NCBI RefSeq assembly: GCF_034190915.1
Contig: NW_026947488.1
Location: 5,404,501 to 5,468,500 of the forward strand
Length of the DNA stretch: 64,000 nucleotides
Source: Cavia porcellus
Taxonomy: Eukaryota > Chordata > Mammalia > Rodentia > Caviidae
Direction: 5' to 3'
Below, piece by piece: positions 24,440-36,239 of the stretch. Positions within the stretch are counted from its first letter, which is position 1; each line of letters starts with the position of its first letter. The translations under genes were made by a program, and so were the position numbers. The notes under the pieces were generated by a model. That model made no database searches. It saw only the letters and a list, made by a program, of their open reading frames with translations, and had not been told where the DNA came from.

Positions 24440-25010
24440 ACTCAATGATCTTTAGAAAAATAATGAAGACAAAAAGAAAATTGCTCCTTCCTTTACAGAT
24501 TACCCATGGAGAACCACAAGTACAGAAATACATTCAAATCTCATTAAATGGTTGTATCTCCCAGACTTTGCCAAGAAGCGGATGCCAATTTGTTACTCTG
24601 CGCGTCCTGCGGGTGTCTGAGTGCCTCTCCTCCCTGGGAGCTTCAGCCTGGGCAGGACATGCCAAGTGCCATTTTAGCCCTCCTTCTTTGCCAATCTTCT
24701 TCTGATATTTCTCCATTTCATCTTCTTCTAATCATCCAGACAGTGCTCAGCGAAGAAATATAGTTACCAGGTTCCAAGGTCTCCATCTAATTAAAAAATG
24801 CTTGCATCGGAGAGAATTTTAATTCATAAGCATTATTCTGATGTGATGAGGGGGGTAGGACTTTCAATAGATGATTTAAAATCCAACAATTTAGTAAGAT
24901 ACTAAATAAAAAGGGATGGCTGGTTTGCAAACAAGATTTCCAAATATCATCTTCCGAAATAAAGGCCTTCTGAAATTTGGGTTTGGGAAATTAGAGCTTA
25001 CCTGTCTAAC
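24440..25010. other. AT-rich block, possible conserved noncoding element
   Basis: Non-repetitive AT-rich sequence. The densest part is 24760-24990 (ATCTAATTAAAAAATGC, TTTTAATTCATAAGC, AGATGATTTAAAATCC). A pyrimidine tract with AG lies at 24483-24499 (TGCTCCTTCCTTTACAG), resembling a 3' splice site, but no coherent exon follows. Confidence 0.25.
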
Positions 25011-25184
25011 AGTAAACCGTCTGCTGTGTTCTCCTAGGATTTACCCTCCTGGGCTAGTCCACCCGATATCTGTCTTCTTGTAAACAGTTACATGAGTTAC
25101 ATGAGAAGATGTAACTGTGAGTGGTAGGGATTGTTTTCATTTCCTTCATCTACTTCCTTCCTTTTCCCTGGATTCTGGTGCATG

Positions 25185-25290
25185 CAAAATCTATTTTCTC
25201 TCACTCATTCATTCATTCAGTGTATGCTGATGGGCCCAGACTGCGTGTAAGTGCCCAAGGCCAGGCCCAAGCATGGAGACAGAGCAGTGG
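25185..25290 (-). mobile_element. L2 3' end relic
   Basis: The plus strand reads CACTCATTCATTCATTCAG, followed by a diverged 'GTGTAAGTGCCCAAGGCCAG...GGAGACAGAGCAG' stretch like the L2 3' end in reverse complement. Confidence 0.35.
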
Positions 25291-25929
25291 GAAACCTCAA
25301 AGTCTCTGCTTGCCCATATTTGCATTTCACTGCGGAAGTTTAAAGGGGGAAGGGAGCAGCCCCCTCAGGGGCCAGAGTCCCCCCAGGCTCTGCAGGGAGC
25401 AGCAGCCCCATCTGTGGCTCTAGATTTCCATGTGGAGCTGAGCATGGGGCCCAGGAGGCACAGGACACACTGTAAACTGCTAGAGACTCACATGGCGTCT
25501 GTGGGCTGCAGCTTCCCTCTCGTCTGAGGAGGTGATGCGGAGGGAGAGGATGAGCGTGGGCCCCTGCAGGGGTCCCTGAGCTGTGGGTGCTGCCTGAAGC
25601 CAGCTTTGGCCTGGGTGCCAAAGATGATGTGGGCAGTGCAGCCATTGGCAAGATCGCAAGCGCTTGCTGTGTCTCTCTGTCAGCTTTGTGCTTCTCTCTG
25701 TGGCCACTCAGCGGGGACAAGGGTTTGTGGATGAAAACACAGCATTGATAAGGATTCAGGCAGGAGAGCCGGAGAGCATCAGAGGGCTGAGGGCCCAAGA
25801 CCTTGCCCAGCTCAGCCCTGTTCGCCTGTATTTCCTACCAGTGAGACTGAGGTTCCCGTCCCACGTACTCTTGTGTGTGGGCCGTCTGCTGCCTTTCAGT
25901 GCTGTAGGTCCCAGAATTGTTCCTTTTGG
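25291..25929. other. Unique DNA, no gene seen
   Basis: GC-rich sequence with overlapping chance frames (152 codons minus, 25340-25798). No repeat or domain was recognised. Confidence 0.45.
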
Positions 25930-26600
25930 AGAAAAAAATTACTATGATTTTCTTTTCCTTTTTTTAAATTTTAAAATGGAAGTATAATTTATATACAATG
26001 GAATGTTCAGATCTTAATTATAATATTCAGTCAGTCCTGACGAAGGCATATGGAGGCATAGAATGTTTCTATCTTTCCAGAAATTTTCTTCATTTCTCTC
26101 CCAAGTCTGTTCTTCCCCCAGGGAACTACTACTCTGATTCCCATCATCACAGGTTAGTTTTATTTGTGCTGGAGTATCATCTAGAAGGAATCCAGTGGCG
26201 TGGACTTTTTTATGCCTGGCTTCTGTCCGTCACCATAATATTTTTGCATTTGTAGTGTGTTTCAGTACATTGTTCTTTTTGACTGTGGAGTACCATTCCC
26301 TTGCACTAATATGGCATGTTCATTGCACTAATATGCTACATTTGATTATTCATTAACTAGCGATGATAGTCTGAGTTTTTGGCCTTGCACTAATGTGATT
26401 AAAACCCTCATGAACATTTTTGAAGAAGGTTTGTGTAGTATGTTTTTGCTTCTGGGTAAATTCTGGGTAAATACTAAAATGAAATTGATGGGTCATGCAG
26501 TACATGCAGAGCTCATGTGTTAAGAAGCTGCTAAATCGTTCGGTGATGAAGCTGCACCACCTCCTCCGACTTCCTGAACACCTTCCCTGCCACAGGCAGG
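25930..26600 (-). mobile_element. L1M 3' UTR fragment
   Basis: The plus strand starts T-rich (TTTTCCTTTTTTTAAATTTT), then AAATGGAAGTATAATTTATA, a GGGAACTACTACTCTGATTC region, TATTTTTGCATTTGTAGTG and 'GAGTACCATTCCCTTGCAC', the order of an antisense L1M 3' UTR (GAATAGTATTCCATTG motif). No coding capacity. Confidence 0.65.
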
Positions 26601-26734
26601 TCCCTGCCTGTGCTGACCATGCGTCCACACATCCAAAGCCAATTACAGAGAAGCGCAGGCACCAGAAGCTCAACAAAATGTCCTGTCCTCAGCTCAGCAG
26701 GCTGCTTTGGTTATTGTCGCTTTAGAAATTGACA

Positions 26735-27817
26735 AAACGTAGAAAAGCAGCGGTCTTTTCTATCTAAGGAGAGAGCTGAAGGACCAATACCACCTGATTT
26801 CCAGACATATACAGAGCTGCAGAGTCCTGGTGAAATGGGGGGCCCTCCGTCAAGGGGGCGCAGTTCAGAAAAGAGTCTTCCCAGCAAATGATACTTCAGT
26901 GATCGAATGCCATATCCTACTCAACCACCCCAAGACAACCCTTGGCCAGCCTCATGCTGTATACACAAACCATCCGGGATGGATTGTAGACCTAACGTAA
27001 AACCCAAAACTATAAACTTTCCTTAAGACACTTTGTGTTGGAGGAACATGAAGTAGGGTACCAAAATGACTCATAAGTGAGAAATTGATGAATTCAACTT
27101 CTTGAAATAAATTTTAGAGTACTTTTACTCTTCATAAGACGCTACTGAAATCATGGACAGGTTAGCAACAGATGGGGAGAAAATACTTGCAAAGCATATA
27201 TCTGATAAAGGGTCTGTATCCAGAATATGCAGAACTTCTATAGCTCAGTAAACACAGGGCTGAATGAAACACAGCCCTCCAAAAGACCTAACTTTTAAAA
27301 TGGGCAAGAGATTGAAATAATCAAAAAGCATATGAAGATAATAAATATATTTGGAAAAACTTCTCAATAGTATTAGTCATTAAGGAAATGCAAAATTAAA
27401 GTGAATTTATTAGAATGGCCAAGAATAAAATACAATGAAACAAAAAACCAGATAATATCCAATTCTGGAAAGAATGTTGAACAACATGAATTCTCATTTA
27501 TTGCTGATGAATGTGCAAAATGGTAGAACCGCTTTGGAAAAACCATTTTGGTGGGGTCTTGTAATATATTTATCATGTGATTTAGCCTTTCTACTCCTGT
27601 ATATTCACTCAAATGCAATGGGAACTTGGTTCCACACAAAAATCCATCTTTATAAAGGCCTTATTCATAATTGTCACAAATCAGAGACAGTTCCAATGGC
27701 CACTCACTGTGAGTAGATAAACTGGTACCTCCATATGAGGGAGCGTTACTCGGCAGCAAGCAGCAGTGGTGGATGGATGTGTGCCGTGACAGGAGTAACT
27801 CTCCAAAGCACCATGTA
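26735..27817 (+). mobile_element. L1 ORF2 3' part (first segment)
   Basis: Reads in the sense direction through the end of a decayed L1 ORF2: ACCACCTGATTTCCAGAC, GGATGGATTGTAGACCTAA, AAAACTATAAACTTTCC, then GGGAGAAAATACTTGCAAAG, ATATCTGATAAAGGGTCTG, ATTAGTCATTAAGGAAATGC, GGTAGAACCGCTTTGGAAAA and CCACACAAAAATCC. Frameshifts and stops break the reading frame. The element is interrupted by an LTR and resumes at about 28205. Confidence 0.82.
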
Positions 27818-28204
27818 ATCAGCTTTCCATTGCTGTGAACAAAGCTGAGAAGACAACCCAGAGGAAGATTTATTTTGTACATGGCTTCGGAGGATTCAGT
27901 CCCTGGTTGGCTGCCTCCAAGGCAGAAGTATCGTGGTGGAAGGGCATGATGGAGGATGTTACTCACCAGATGACAGTCAGGAAGGGGCGAAAACAAGAAA
28001 GACCTTAAGAAAAGATGTGTCCTTCAAAAGCACACTCCCAGTGACCTCCTTCCTCCAAAGGCCCCGCCTCGTAATAGTCCATCTAACTATGAACTTATAA
28101 ATGGGCTCATCCATTGGTGAGGTTAGTGGCCTCACTAGCCAATCACTTCTGCAGGAGTTTCTTAATCCAGCTGAAAATCAAGATTGACCGTCAGAGGCAT
28201 TCTA
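27818..28204 (-). mobile_element. ERVL-MaLR LTR inserted in L1
   Basis: The plus strand shows a MaLR LTR in reverse: AGCTTTCCATTGCTGTGAAC, GAAGATTTATTTTGTACATGG, GGAGGATTCAGTCCCTGG, GTGGTGGAAGGGCATGATGG, then CTCCAAAGGCCCCGCCTCG and CTCACTAGCCAATCACTTC. L1 sequence lies on both sides, so the LTR entered after the L1. Confidence 0.75.
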
Positions 28205-28300
28205 CCAGACAGGAAGAGGACGCACTGATGTGATACTGTGTCTGAAAACAGAGCAAGTGTTGCCTGGAGATTGGGGAGGGGATTGTCGTCAAAGAGCTAA
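28205..28300 (+). mobile_element. L1 3' segment (resumes after LTR)
   Basis: CCAGACAGGAAGAGGACGCA and the GCAAGTGTTGCCTGGAGATT-GGGGAGGGG phrase match the L1M 3' UTR 'CAnTGGTTGCCnGGnGnTnGGGGAGGG' motif. It continues the plus-strand L1 split by the LTR. Confidence 0.6.
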
Positions 28301-28315
28301 AAAAAAAGTGGGGGG

Positions 28316-28400
28316 AGTGCTAGAGATTTAGCTCAGTGGTGTAAGCTCCTGCCTGACCAGCCTGAGTTTGTGACTTTGATCCCTGATACAAAAAAAAAAT
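28316..28400 (+). mobile_element. ID-type SINE
   Basis: GTGCTAGAGATTTAGCTCAG (good A box), TGGTGTAAGCTCCTGCC, TTTGTGACTTTGATCCCTG (decayed B box), then ATACAAAAAAAAAATTGG as tail. A monomer inserted at the end of the L1 segment. Confidence 0.82.
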
Positions 28401-28999
28401 TGGGGAAGGATGGAAACAGTCTCTATCTTGTTTGTTGTAGTGTTTTCAGGGCTACATTCATTTACCTAAAATTAAAGAGCATATACTTAAGGAGGAATTT
28501 CACTATATGCAGATCACTGCCTGGCAATCCTGACTTTGCAGATGCCTGCCCTTGCAGGGTCCCCTGAGTCTCTGGGGTCCCCTGCTTTCTGTGTTTCTCT
28601 CACCTCCTCTGTTTCATGTGTTTCTTCCTGTGTATCTTAGCTTGTGGGTGCCACATGGGGCCCCTCTATCGAGGGACACCATCTTTGCTCTTTCCTGCCT
28701 CTTCAATACTCCAGATCCCATTTGGACATGGTGAGAGCTGCCATTTGTGCTTTGCCTCCCTTGTTTTGGAGGAGGGACACCAATCGGTATCTTGGGAATT
28801 GCATACCTAGAGGCTTTTGGATACTTCATATCACATAGAAGCCACTTATTCCAGAAGTCCGAGAAGGTCATTGTCTGGTCCCTGGACACCCAGCCGCCTA
28901 CTCAGTGTTGGTGCTATAGCGAAGACAGCCCTTGTGCAGAGGGGAGACCTTTGTTCGAGGCTGCCCTTTGTTTCCCGTGCCTGACTGTAACACTGTAAA
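28401..28999. other. Unique DNA, no gene seen
   Basis: No repeat or exon was recognised. Overlapping short frames on both strands lack domains. Confidence 0.45.
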
Positions 29000-29260
29000 G
29001 AAAAGTGCTCCCAAAACCAAGTCATTTTAAATCATCTTTTTCAAAGGTATGTTTACCGAAAGTGAAAAAATATATAATGATCCTCTGTATGGCATGCATA
29101 ATGTAGCTGGTACTTTCTGGAGTAGCTTTTTACATTTATTTTTTATATTTGGAGAAGCTTTTGATGTTAGAGAGCTCTGAATTTACAGGGACTCAAGAGG
29201 TGAAAAAGAGGAAGCCCCAGGGAAAGAATGCTTTATGAATGAGCTAATAATTTAAGCACG
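29000..29260. other. AT-rich block, possible conserved noncoding element
   Basis: AT-rich, non-repetitive sequence with GGCATGCATAATGTAGC and GAGCTAATAATTTAAGC. Weak evidence. Confidence 0.2.
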
Positions 29261-30247
29261 ATGCCTGACACTCTGGTGTTCCTTTTGGCAACAGAACATG
29301 CCCTATTTGCTAGTGGATTGGAGGAGGAGTCACATTAGAATGGTCCAGAGCCAAGTGAGTTAATCCAGGAGTTTTAAGGCTACAGGAGAGTAGGAGGTGC
29401 TTCCAGAAGTCATTTGATGGCTTAAACCCTGCCGCCATCTTGGATCAGTACAGCAAGGAGGATGGATACAGAAGAATCGGAGTCCAGCTCAGTGAGGCCA
29501 GCGACTTTAGGAACTACTAGACCATCTCCAAATCCTCCCTGCTGGTTTTTCTGTCTGATCTTCTGTGCCCGCCATGTGAACTTCCAACTCAGCTGCACAT
29601 TAAACTCCACTCAGCATAATGGAGTCATTCTTTGGAGGTCCTACAGCCTCAGATCATCATTCAGAATGGTGATCCTTATTGGCCTGAAACTTCTGAGTGA
29701 TGGCCTGTCGGATAAACTAGCTTTTACTGTAATGTGACGTTCGCACCGCCAATTTATCTTATTGCATCTCCATGGGCAGAGATACAAGTGCCCTTTAGTG
29801 TAATACATCTTAGGACTTCATCCTCCTAATGGCCAGTAGGTCTTCCTTCATAAACACGCACGCATACACGCGCACACAGGTTGTGAGAAGGAAGGTGTTT
29901 GTAGAGAGGGCATAGTGGCTCTGCTGTGAGCACCTGAGTCTCAGAAAAAGCCAAGACTGGCTCTTGTCTATTCCATTGTTTATGGCCGATGTAGAATGTC
30001 TGATGCTCCTCAGTCCTGCTCAACCCAGAACTTCCTTCTATGTGTATCTTGTTGATTAAACTCCTTTACGTTCCTGGGAAGAGGCATGGGTCCATCTCTT
30101 TGGCTGAACAGCCAAATGCTGCTCTTGTGGTTACACTTCTGGTTACAGCCAGGGAGACAAAGGAACAGTGGTGTAGTTGATGAGGTTCACTGGGAGTCAT
30201 GGCATACAGAGGAAATGGAGCTTTCCAGTTGTAGGTCTGTGTGTTTT

Positions 30248-30281
<34 letters not shown>

Positions 30282-30286
30282 GACCT
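30248..30286 (+). repeat. (GA)n(CAGA)n microsatellite
   Basis: About nine GA units pass directly into four to five GACA units. Confidence 0.9.
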
Positions 30287-30507
30287 GGAGATGGTTCTTG
30301 TCACTCATGATCTTATCCACAGTCCTGGCGGGTAGAGCACAGTCCAGGGGTGTCAGTTAGGTAAAGCTCTCAAGACTTTCACCAGCACAGTGCAGGCCCC
30401 AGGGACAGTGGCTAGAGCCTTACACACTGCCCAGGAAGAAAGATCAAGGGGAAGTGCAGTGAAGGCCCAGGCCACGTTTCAAAGTCCCCAATTGTTCCGT
30501 AGTCGTG

Positions 30508-30551
30508 AGATGGTGATGATGATGATGGTGATGATGATGATGATGATGATT
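30508..30551 (+). repeat. (GAT)n microsatellite
   Basis: Fourteen or so GAT/GGT triplets. The minus strand encodes poly-His or poly-Ile runs that are not a gene. Confidence 0.92.
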
Positions 30552-31849
30552 AGGCCCAAAAGCCAAGTGAAGGTCACGGTGTGAGCTGCCCCCCAGGCTG
30601 CTGTCTGAGGGCTGCTGTGGAAAGACCTGGGAGAACTGGGCCATCCCCCCACTCCCAGGGGAAGTCCAGGGTCCGCACAGAAAGGCAAGAGAGCTGCCTT
30701 GGGTCTGAGCCTCTGAGCCCAGTGGATGGTCCCAGCCCATGCCAAGAGTGCTTCCACAGGGTGTGCGACACCCCCGCCACACCACATTAACCAGAACCCC
30801 TGCCTGGTCACCAGGGTCGATCCCGAAGTTCTGCCCAACTGATGCAGGAGCTCGCCTCATGAATGATGGAAGAGGGACCGGTATTTATTTTTCCTCTTGT
30901 CTTGAGTGACATCGTGCTTTGGCTCTTACTCTCGCTCTTGTTTGTCAAGGCCCCACGTAAGGACGTGTCTCAGTTCTCATGCAGAGCCCCAGCTCCTGCC
31001 CAGTGCTGCACCCCAGGGAGGAGGTGTCCAGTCCTTGCCTGACAGGCAAACTCCGCCACTTACCCTGAAGGGAAGGCTAGGCAGCATGGCCCTGAGTGAC
31101 CTTGGGAGCCAGGCAGGGGTAGGCTGAGGGTCCAGGGAGAGCACAGAGAATGAGGTATGCTCCCCAAAACGAATCCTGGGCGGCCGCAGACCAGGAACCG
31201 CAGAATCCTGGGGAGCCTTGCTCTGCTTTCTGCTAAACCAGAGGCAGCACTTTCTGTGCTGTTCCCGCCTTGATGTGACCCTTGACAAGGAGGCCACAGG
31301 TGCCTGCGTACAGGACCTGGAGCCCTCAGGATAAGTACATGAGATTTCAGGGGCCGACTGGACGGGAAGGAAACTTGCATCAAAAGATCACAGAATCCTC
31401 TGGCCCCATGATCTCAGCCTCCTTGCAACAGAGGAAGAGCTGAGGGCCAAAGTGAGTCACCTCCCTGGGGCTGCTCTGGGGCTGCTCAGCTGGCTGGCGA
31501 GGAGCAGAGCCGGGCTGTCCTAGCCTGTCCTCCCAGTGCCTGGCCCTACCCCTGCTCCCTACTGAGCGGGGCCCCGTTCTGGTGTCTCCCATGACACTTT
31601 CAGATACGCAGACTTGTAAGCCTGGAGGAGGGCACAGTAAAAGGCCTTGGGACAGGTGGTAGGGAGAGACCATGAGCTCAGAGTCAAAGTCGCGGTAAAC
31701 CCTGCTCCACCCAGCATCTGCAGGTCACCTCAAACTTCCTGAGTCCGGCGCCCCCAGAACGTCAGGCAGCACCATCCCTGTGCCAGCCTCAGGCCTCCGG
31801 CCTTGTTTAAATGTCTGCTCGGCCAGCCTGCCTGACAGCCCCTTCCAGT

Positions 31850-32060
31850 GATAAATTCCTCACCTGATACTAACCTGATCATCTAACAGCCCAGGGCTGT
31901 TCTCTTTAATTGATGGGAGCAACTCCCTGGAGTTGGACCTCACAATGCATTTTACCACTGTGCCAAAGGGAAGGGACAGATTCAATTTCAAGGGAATTAC
32001 ACCATCCATTTCGGTAGTGCAGACCAATCTACCGGGATTCAGAGACACCGCTGATCAAAT
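31850..32060. other. Non-repetitive block, possible conserved noncoding element
   Basis: Contains CTCTTTAATTGATGGGAGC, CACAATGCATTTTACCAC, TTCAATTTCAAGGGAATTAC and CTGATCAAATTGTG. Both strands stay open for about 60 codons, but neither translation resembles a known domain. Complex, balanced sequence in a GC-rich setting. Confidence 0.28.
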
Positions 32061-33349
32061 TGTGTGCCCTCAAACTCAACAGCTTCTCACCCCGGGGCCT
32101 GGCCAGGCTTCGGGCTGGTCGTGAGTCTCCCTGACCACAGTTTCCACGCTTGTTAAGTGTTGTGTCCTCAGTTGATCCAGCTTGGTCTGGAAGCTCTGGA
32201 AGTTCGCGGGCCTTGGTTGGGGGGAAAGGAGAAAAGGGTCCTTTCTGAGCAGCCTTGTCTTGTTATCAAGTGACGCAGGCCATGTGGTGCAAGTAGCAAT
32301 AGCGGCTACAGACGGCAGACTCCACAAAAATGTGACCTAGGCTGAGATGATGGTTGATCGATCGATTGATTGACTGATCGATTTGCCTCCACTGGAGCAT
32401 TGTGTCTTTGGAGCAGTCCCTAAGAATGGCCTTGGAGCCCTGTGCAAAGGAAGAGACAAAACCCCAAGTGATCACCGTGAGGCCATTATGTTGGCTTTTC
32501 CTTTCTCTTCCTTTGGTCCCGGAAGCTCATCTTTTCCAAAGGGTCCACTGCCTCCTATGGCTCCTTTCCTTCTTTGATACAGGCATCGTCTTTTTTTTCT
32601 TTCTTTCCTTCTCTTCCTTCTGAATTTCATCAGGAGGAAAAGCCCACAGCAAGCCGGAGGATGTACCCATGTCTGGAGCACGGTGCACTACCGAGTGAGA
32701 AATACAGTTCAGTTAGCAGATGGAGGTGGCAGAAATTGCAGGCTGATTCTTCTGAGGGAGAACAGAAGCAGGCCTCGTGAGCACACCGAGAGCCTGCACC
32801 TCTCCGGGGATGGACTGTCGCCCGATGAGTGCTCTGAGCTCTTCACAGCTCAGGCTCCCTGTCTGCTCCTGGGCCCTGTGCAGGACGTCCCTTGGGGAGT
32901 GGGGCACCCACTGCCCTGCCTGGCCATGACCATGCCCTGCCCTCTGATGTGCTCAGGACAAACACCAGGGAATCTGAGCAAGGCTCTGAGGACGGCGCAG
33001 ATGGACCTGTTTCCATTTCATTGTTACTTTCTGTGTCTTAACACACTCCCGGAGGGCAGGTACCGGGGCCACTCACGGTCGGATCTCAGGAGTAGCATGC
33101 TGAGGAGGAAAGCTCAAAGACCGAGCTCTCTAAAGTCAACTTTGGAAGTTCAGCAGCGTTGGGAGGTTATGGTGGAGAGATGACTGGATCCAGCCTAAAT
33201 TCCCATCATGCAAGCCCGGTGAGGACCCTACCAACCCAGCCCTCCTCTGTGCTGGCGCCATGAGGTTCCAGACCTCCTCGGAATGCAGAGTCGGGTCAGC
33301 CTCCCACTGCGCTCCCCTTTGTCCCCCTGCACACGGAGAGCAGGGCTCC
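32061..33349. other. Unique DNA, no gene seen
   Basis: A small (GATC/GATT)n tract lies at 32352-32383. A T/C-rich run lies at 32590-32625. An L2-like phrase (CACTCCCGGAGGGCAGGTACCG) sits near 33045. The 166-codon frame at 32683-33183 shows no domain. Confidence 0.4.
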
Positions 33350-34990
33350 CTACCACCACCACCACCACGGGGGAGAGGGCAAGGTGCTGGGTACCAGTTG
33401 TGGCTGGGGCCCCTTTTTAACTGAGGGGCTTGGGACAGAAATGGGGTATCTCTCTCTCAGCCTTGGCTTTAGGGGAAAAGGCAGCCACTGGAACCAACAA
33501 AATGGCCAAGGCATTTGGACTGATAGAAGAGAAAATGGCTTTCTCTGTTTGTCTTCAATTGCCAGGATGGAGAAAATCAAAGCAAAGCACAAGGAAATTG
33601 CCACTCTGCAGAGAGCCTGCAGGAAGCCGTATGATTTGGCAGTTAGCACAAGCTGCCTGCCCAGAGAGGACGCTGGGAGAGAGGCCTTCTTGCAGGCTGA
33701 GATGCTGTCACCCTGGGCTCATGGAGGTGACTTGTTCCTGCAGTCTTGAAACAGGGACATTAAACTGATCCTTCTGCAACCCTGGGAGCCAACAGGAAAA
33801 TGGATTTGTGCCCTTGGAACTGCAGTATAATGGAAGTACCTTTTTGTCTGATGTGTTTAGAGAGTTTAGCTTTGGAATCGTGCTTGGGGTTGAAATTCTG
33901 AATCCACACGGAAGTTGCCAAGAGGACCCTCCCCCATTTACAGCACAAAATCACTCTGGTCGGGAGGTGCTCTTTTTGTTGGGACCCTGGTTCTCTGAAA
34001 ATGGTGACAGTGTTATTTATTTTAAATGGCATTTCTGCCTTTCAGTTTTGAGGTTTTTTCAGAAAACATGACTTCCCCAAAGGGCCAGGTGGCTCACAGA
34101 GAAAGGTGTTTCATTTTTTATTGGTCACGAAACAAATACAATGTCTTTCTAAAGTTGTTACTTTTAAATTGGACTGGATTTTCTCTTCCCTTCAGTGGAG
34201 TGAGTTGAAGAAAACAGGGTCATCACTCGCCTGTTGTGACCACCACGCTGGCGTTCTCTCATCTGGCCCCTTGTATCAGGCGCGATGCGCAGTCTCACCT
34301 TCCTACTTGGGGAACACACTGTCTGAATTAGTGGCCGGGCTGGATTATGGTGCTTTTAAGAAAAGATCTTCCATTTTAGTCTTTTCAGCTTCATGAACCA
34401 TTGGGATCAGTCCCCCAAAGTGGTGCCCCAAGAAGTCCCCCTAGGGAAGTTTTTTGAGCAAAGAAGCCCTTGTTAGCTTGAGTGTTGAACTGACTTGGAT
34501 CCACATGAAAGCAGCATGTTAGTTTAAGTTGTTAGCATAGTTCCTTCTCAGATTTTTACCTGCAGACATTCACTTGTCTGAAAGAACCTTTTGGTGGACT
34601 TCAGAAGGGGGGGGGGTGTTAATGGCCACCAGGGAGCTGGACTGGGTTTTTTAGCAGGTGAGCGTGGATGTCATCTGGCCCCTTCAGGAACAACTGAAAC
34701 TGGTCCAGGGTGGGAACAGCTGATAGATTTGGGGTCCCATCTCCATCCAGATAAACTCAACACAACAGAAAATGAAGGTAAGGGGAGGTGGTGGCCACTT
34801 TGGTTGCCTGGAAAACAGTCCTCCAGAGCCTGAGTATGGAGCTGGTTGGGCCTGCCCATTACCAGGTATCCGCCAAACTGGCCCATTCTCTGGGAAATAC
34901 CCACCGTTTACTCACCAAGCAGGGTCATGGAAGGAAAGCAGGCAGTGTCTCCTGCCTGCCACTTCAAGTCCCTCCGGACCATGCATGGTC
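33350..34990. other. Unique DNA, no gene seen
   Basis: A (CCA)n microsatellite of about six units lies at 33351-33368 and a G run of about ten at 34606-34616. Overlapping frames at 33384-33768 have no recognised domain. Confidence 0.4.
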
Positions 34991-34992
34991 AA

Positions 34993-35083
34993 AACTTAGG
35001 GCCTGGGCTATCGCTTAATAATGGAGCACCCCTAGTTGGCACGAAGCCCTGGGTTTCAGTTCCTAGCACTGTTAAATCAACGC
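34993..35083 (+). mobile_element. Degraded ID-type SINE
   Basis: AGGGCCTGGGCTATCGCTTA, then AGCACCCCTAGTTGGCACG, then GCCCTGGGTTTCAGTTCCTA and GCACTG keep the order of the tRNA-derived head and B-box region. Heavily mutated. Confidence 0.5.
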
Positions 35084-36239
35084 CCTAAACCAGAAACAGC
35101 TTAATCACACCCTTAGTGACAGTGGAGTGGCAGGTTCCCTCTGTCAGCCAGGGACAGCCCCTCATCAGAACTGTTAGGAAGAGGTGCCTTCGAGCCCCTG
35201 AGCCAGGAGGGACGGCATCTGGAAATCCAGTGACTAAGGAGGCAGATTGAGAGTAAAGGGAAACAGAAATGCACAGGAGTCTATCGTGAAATATCAATAC
35301 TAATACATCATTTAAGTCTGGTTAGGGGAAAAGGTAAACCAGTCTTGACAGTGATCGCTTTTCTTGCCAAGGGTTCCAGAAGGGAGGAAGCTTCACGCGC
35401 AGCATAATGTGCCCAGCAGGTGATGGAGAGAGAAAATGCATTCCCAGGGAGGCTGCAGGTGAGGAGGAGGAGAGCATGTGTGCCAGTCTTTTGGGGAGCG
35501 TGTTTTCAGGCAGCCCCTGATGGCAGCTGCAGCCTCATTTGCGACCAATGCTAAGGAAAAAGACAGAGGGGAAGAAGTGAGGCTGGAAAGGATGGCAGGC
35601 AGCTAGAACCCCAAACAGCCTCCCAGGAAGCCCTGTTTCTATTCGGACCCAAGCGCTAACTAACCTGCAGGAGAAGCCACTGTGGCTGGAGGGGCGATGG
35701 GCACCTCTCGCTGTAGACAGAAAGTCGTTCTCAGCATCGATGTATGCGCCCAGCCTGCAACTGGCTCTGCACACACTAGGTCCCAGGCTGCAGGACAAGA
35801 GGCCGAGGTGGAGAGGCAGCCCAGGTGTGCTGGATCCCTGGGGACTGTCTGGTGGAGGAACAGAAAGCCTGCCTTCCGGTGCGGGGTGCTTGTTTGTCTG
35901 TGACAGGGATGACATTAAAAGACTCCTTCTCTGCCAGTGAACTGCACCCATCCGAGTCCTCAGCAGAGCTAGTGGAGTCTCGAGGGAGGATGGCAGCTTG
36001 TGTTCTTGTATCAAAGAGGGTCAACTGGTCTTCTTGGCATCAGTTATCCCCACAGCCACAGCCACAGCCACAGCCACATGCCCAGCAGGAGAGCACACTC
36101 TTCTGGAGGTGGTCCTCTGGGGTATTTTATGTGGAGGATGAATTGTTCAAAGTACCAGTTTGGTCCTTTTTTCTGTGATACGGATGTGTGTATCTATTGC
36201 ATTTGTCTTATTTGAGTTTTTTTCTTAAGTGTTCATAGT
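35084..36239. other. Unique DNA with a hexanucleotide repeat, no gene seen
   Basis: (CCACAG)n, about 4.8 copies, lies at 36049-36077 inside a chance frame, giving His/Ser/Gln/Pro-type repeats. No other element was recognised. Confidence 0.45.

Larger units (their letters stand above)
29261..31845. other. Unique DNA with short tandem repeats, no gene seen
   Basis: No exon was recognised. A CA-rich patch is at 29853-29879. Frames of up to 138 codons at 30444-30860 (minus) run through the ATC/GAT microsatellite (poly-His/Ile artefact). 29270-29760 has a diffuse repeat-like feel but no family could be assigned. Confidence 0.4.

Noticed and set aside
23883..24455. 190-codon plus-strand open frame, the longest one outside tandem repeats
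   Set aside because: Its middle is a pyrimidine-rich Ser/Leu/Pro stretch, no domain is recognisable, and a minus-strand frame overlaps it. Length alone is within chance for GC-rich DNA of this extent.
24483..24560. Splice-acceptor-like pyrimidine tract and AG, followed by an ATG-containing stretch
   Set aside because: The downstream sequence has no sustained coding character and no matching donor could be singled out.
30444..30860. 138-codon minus-strand frame with a His-rich run
   Set aside because: The His run is the (GAT)n microsatellite read on the other strand; the rest shows no domain.
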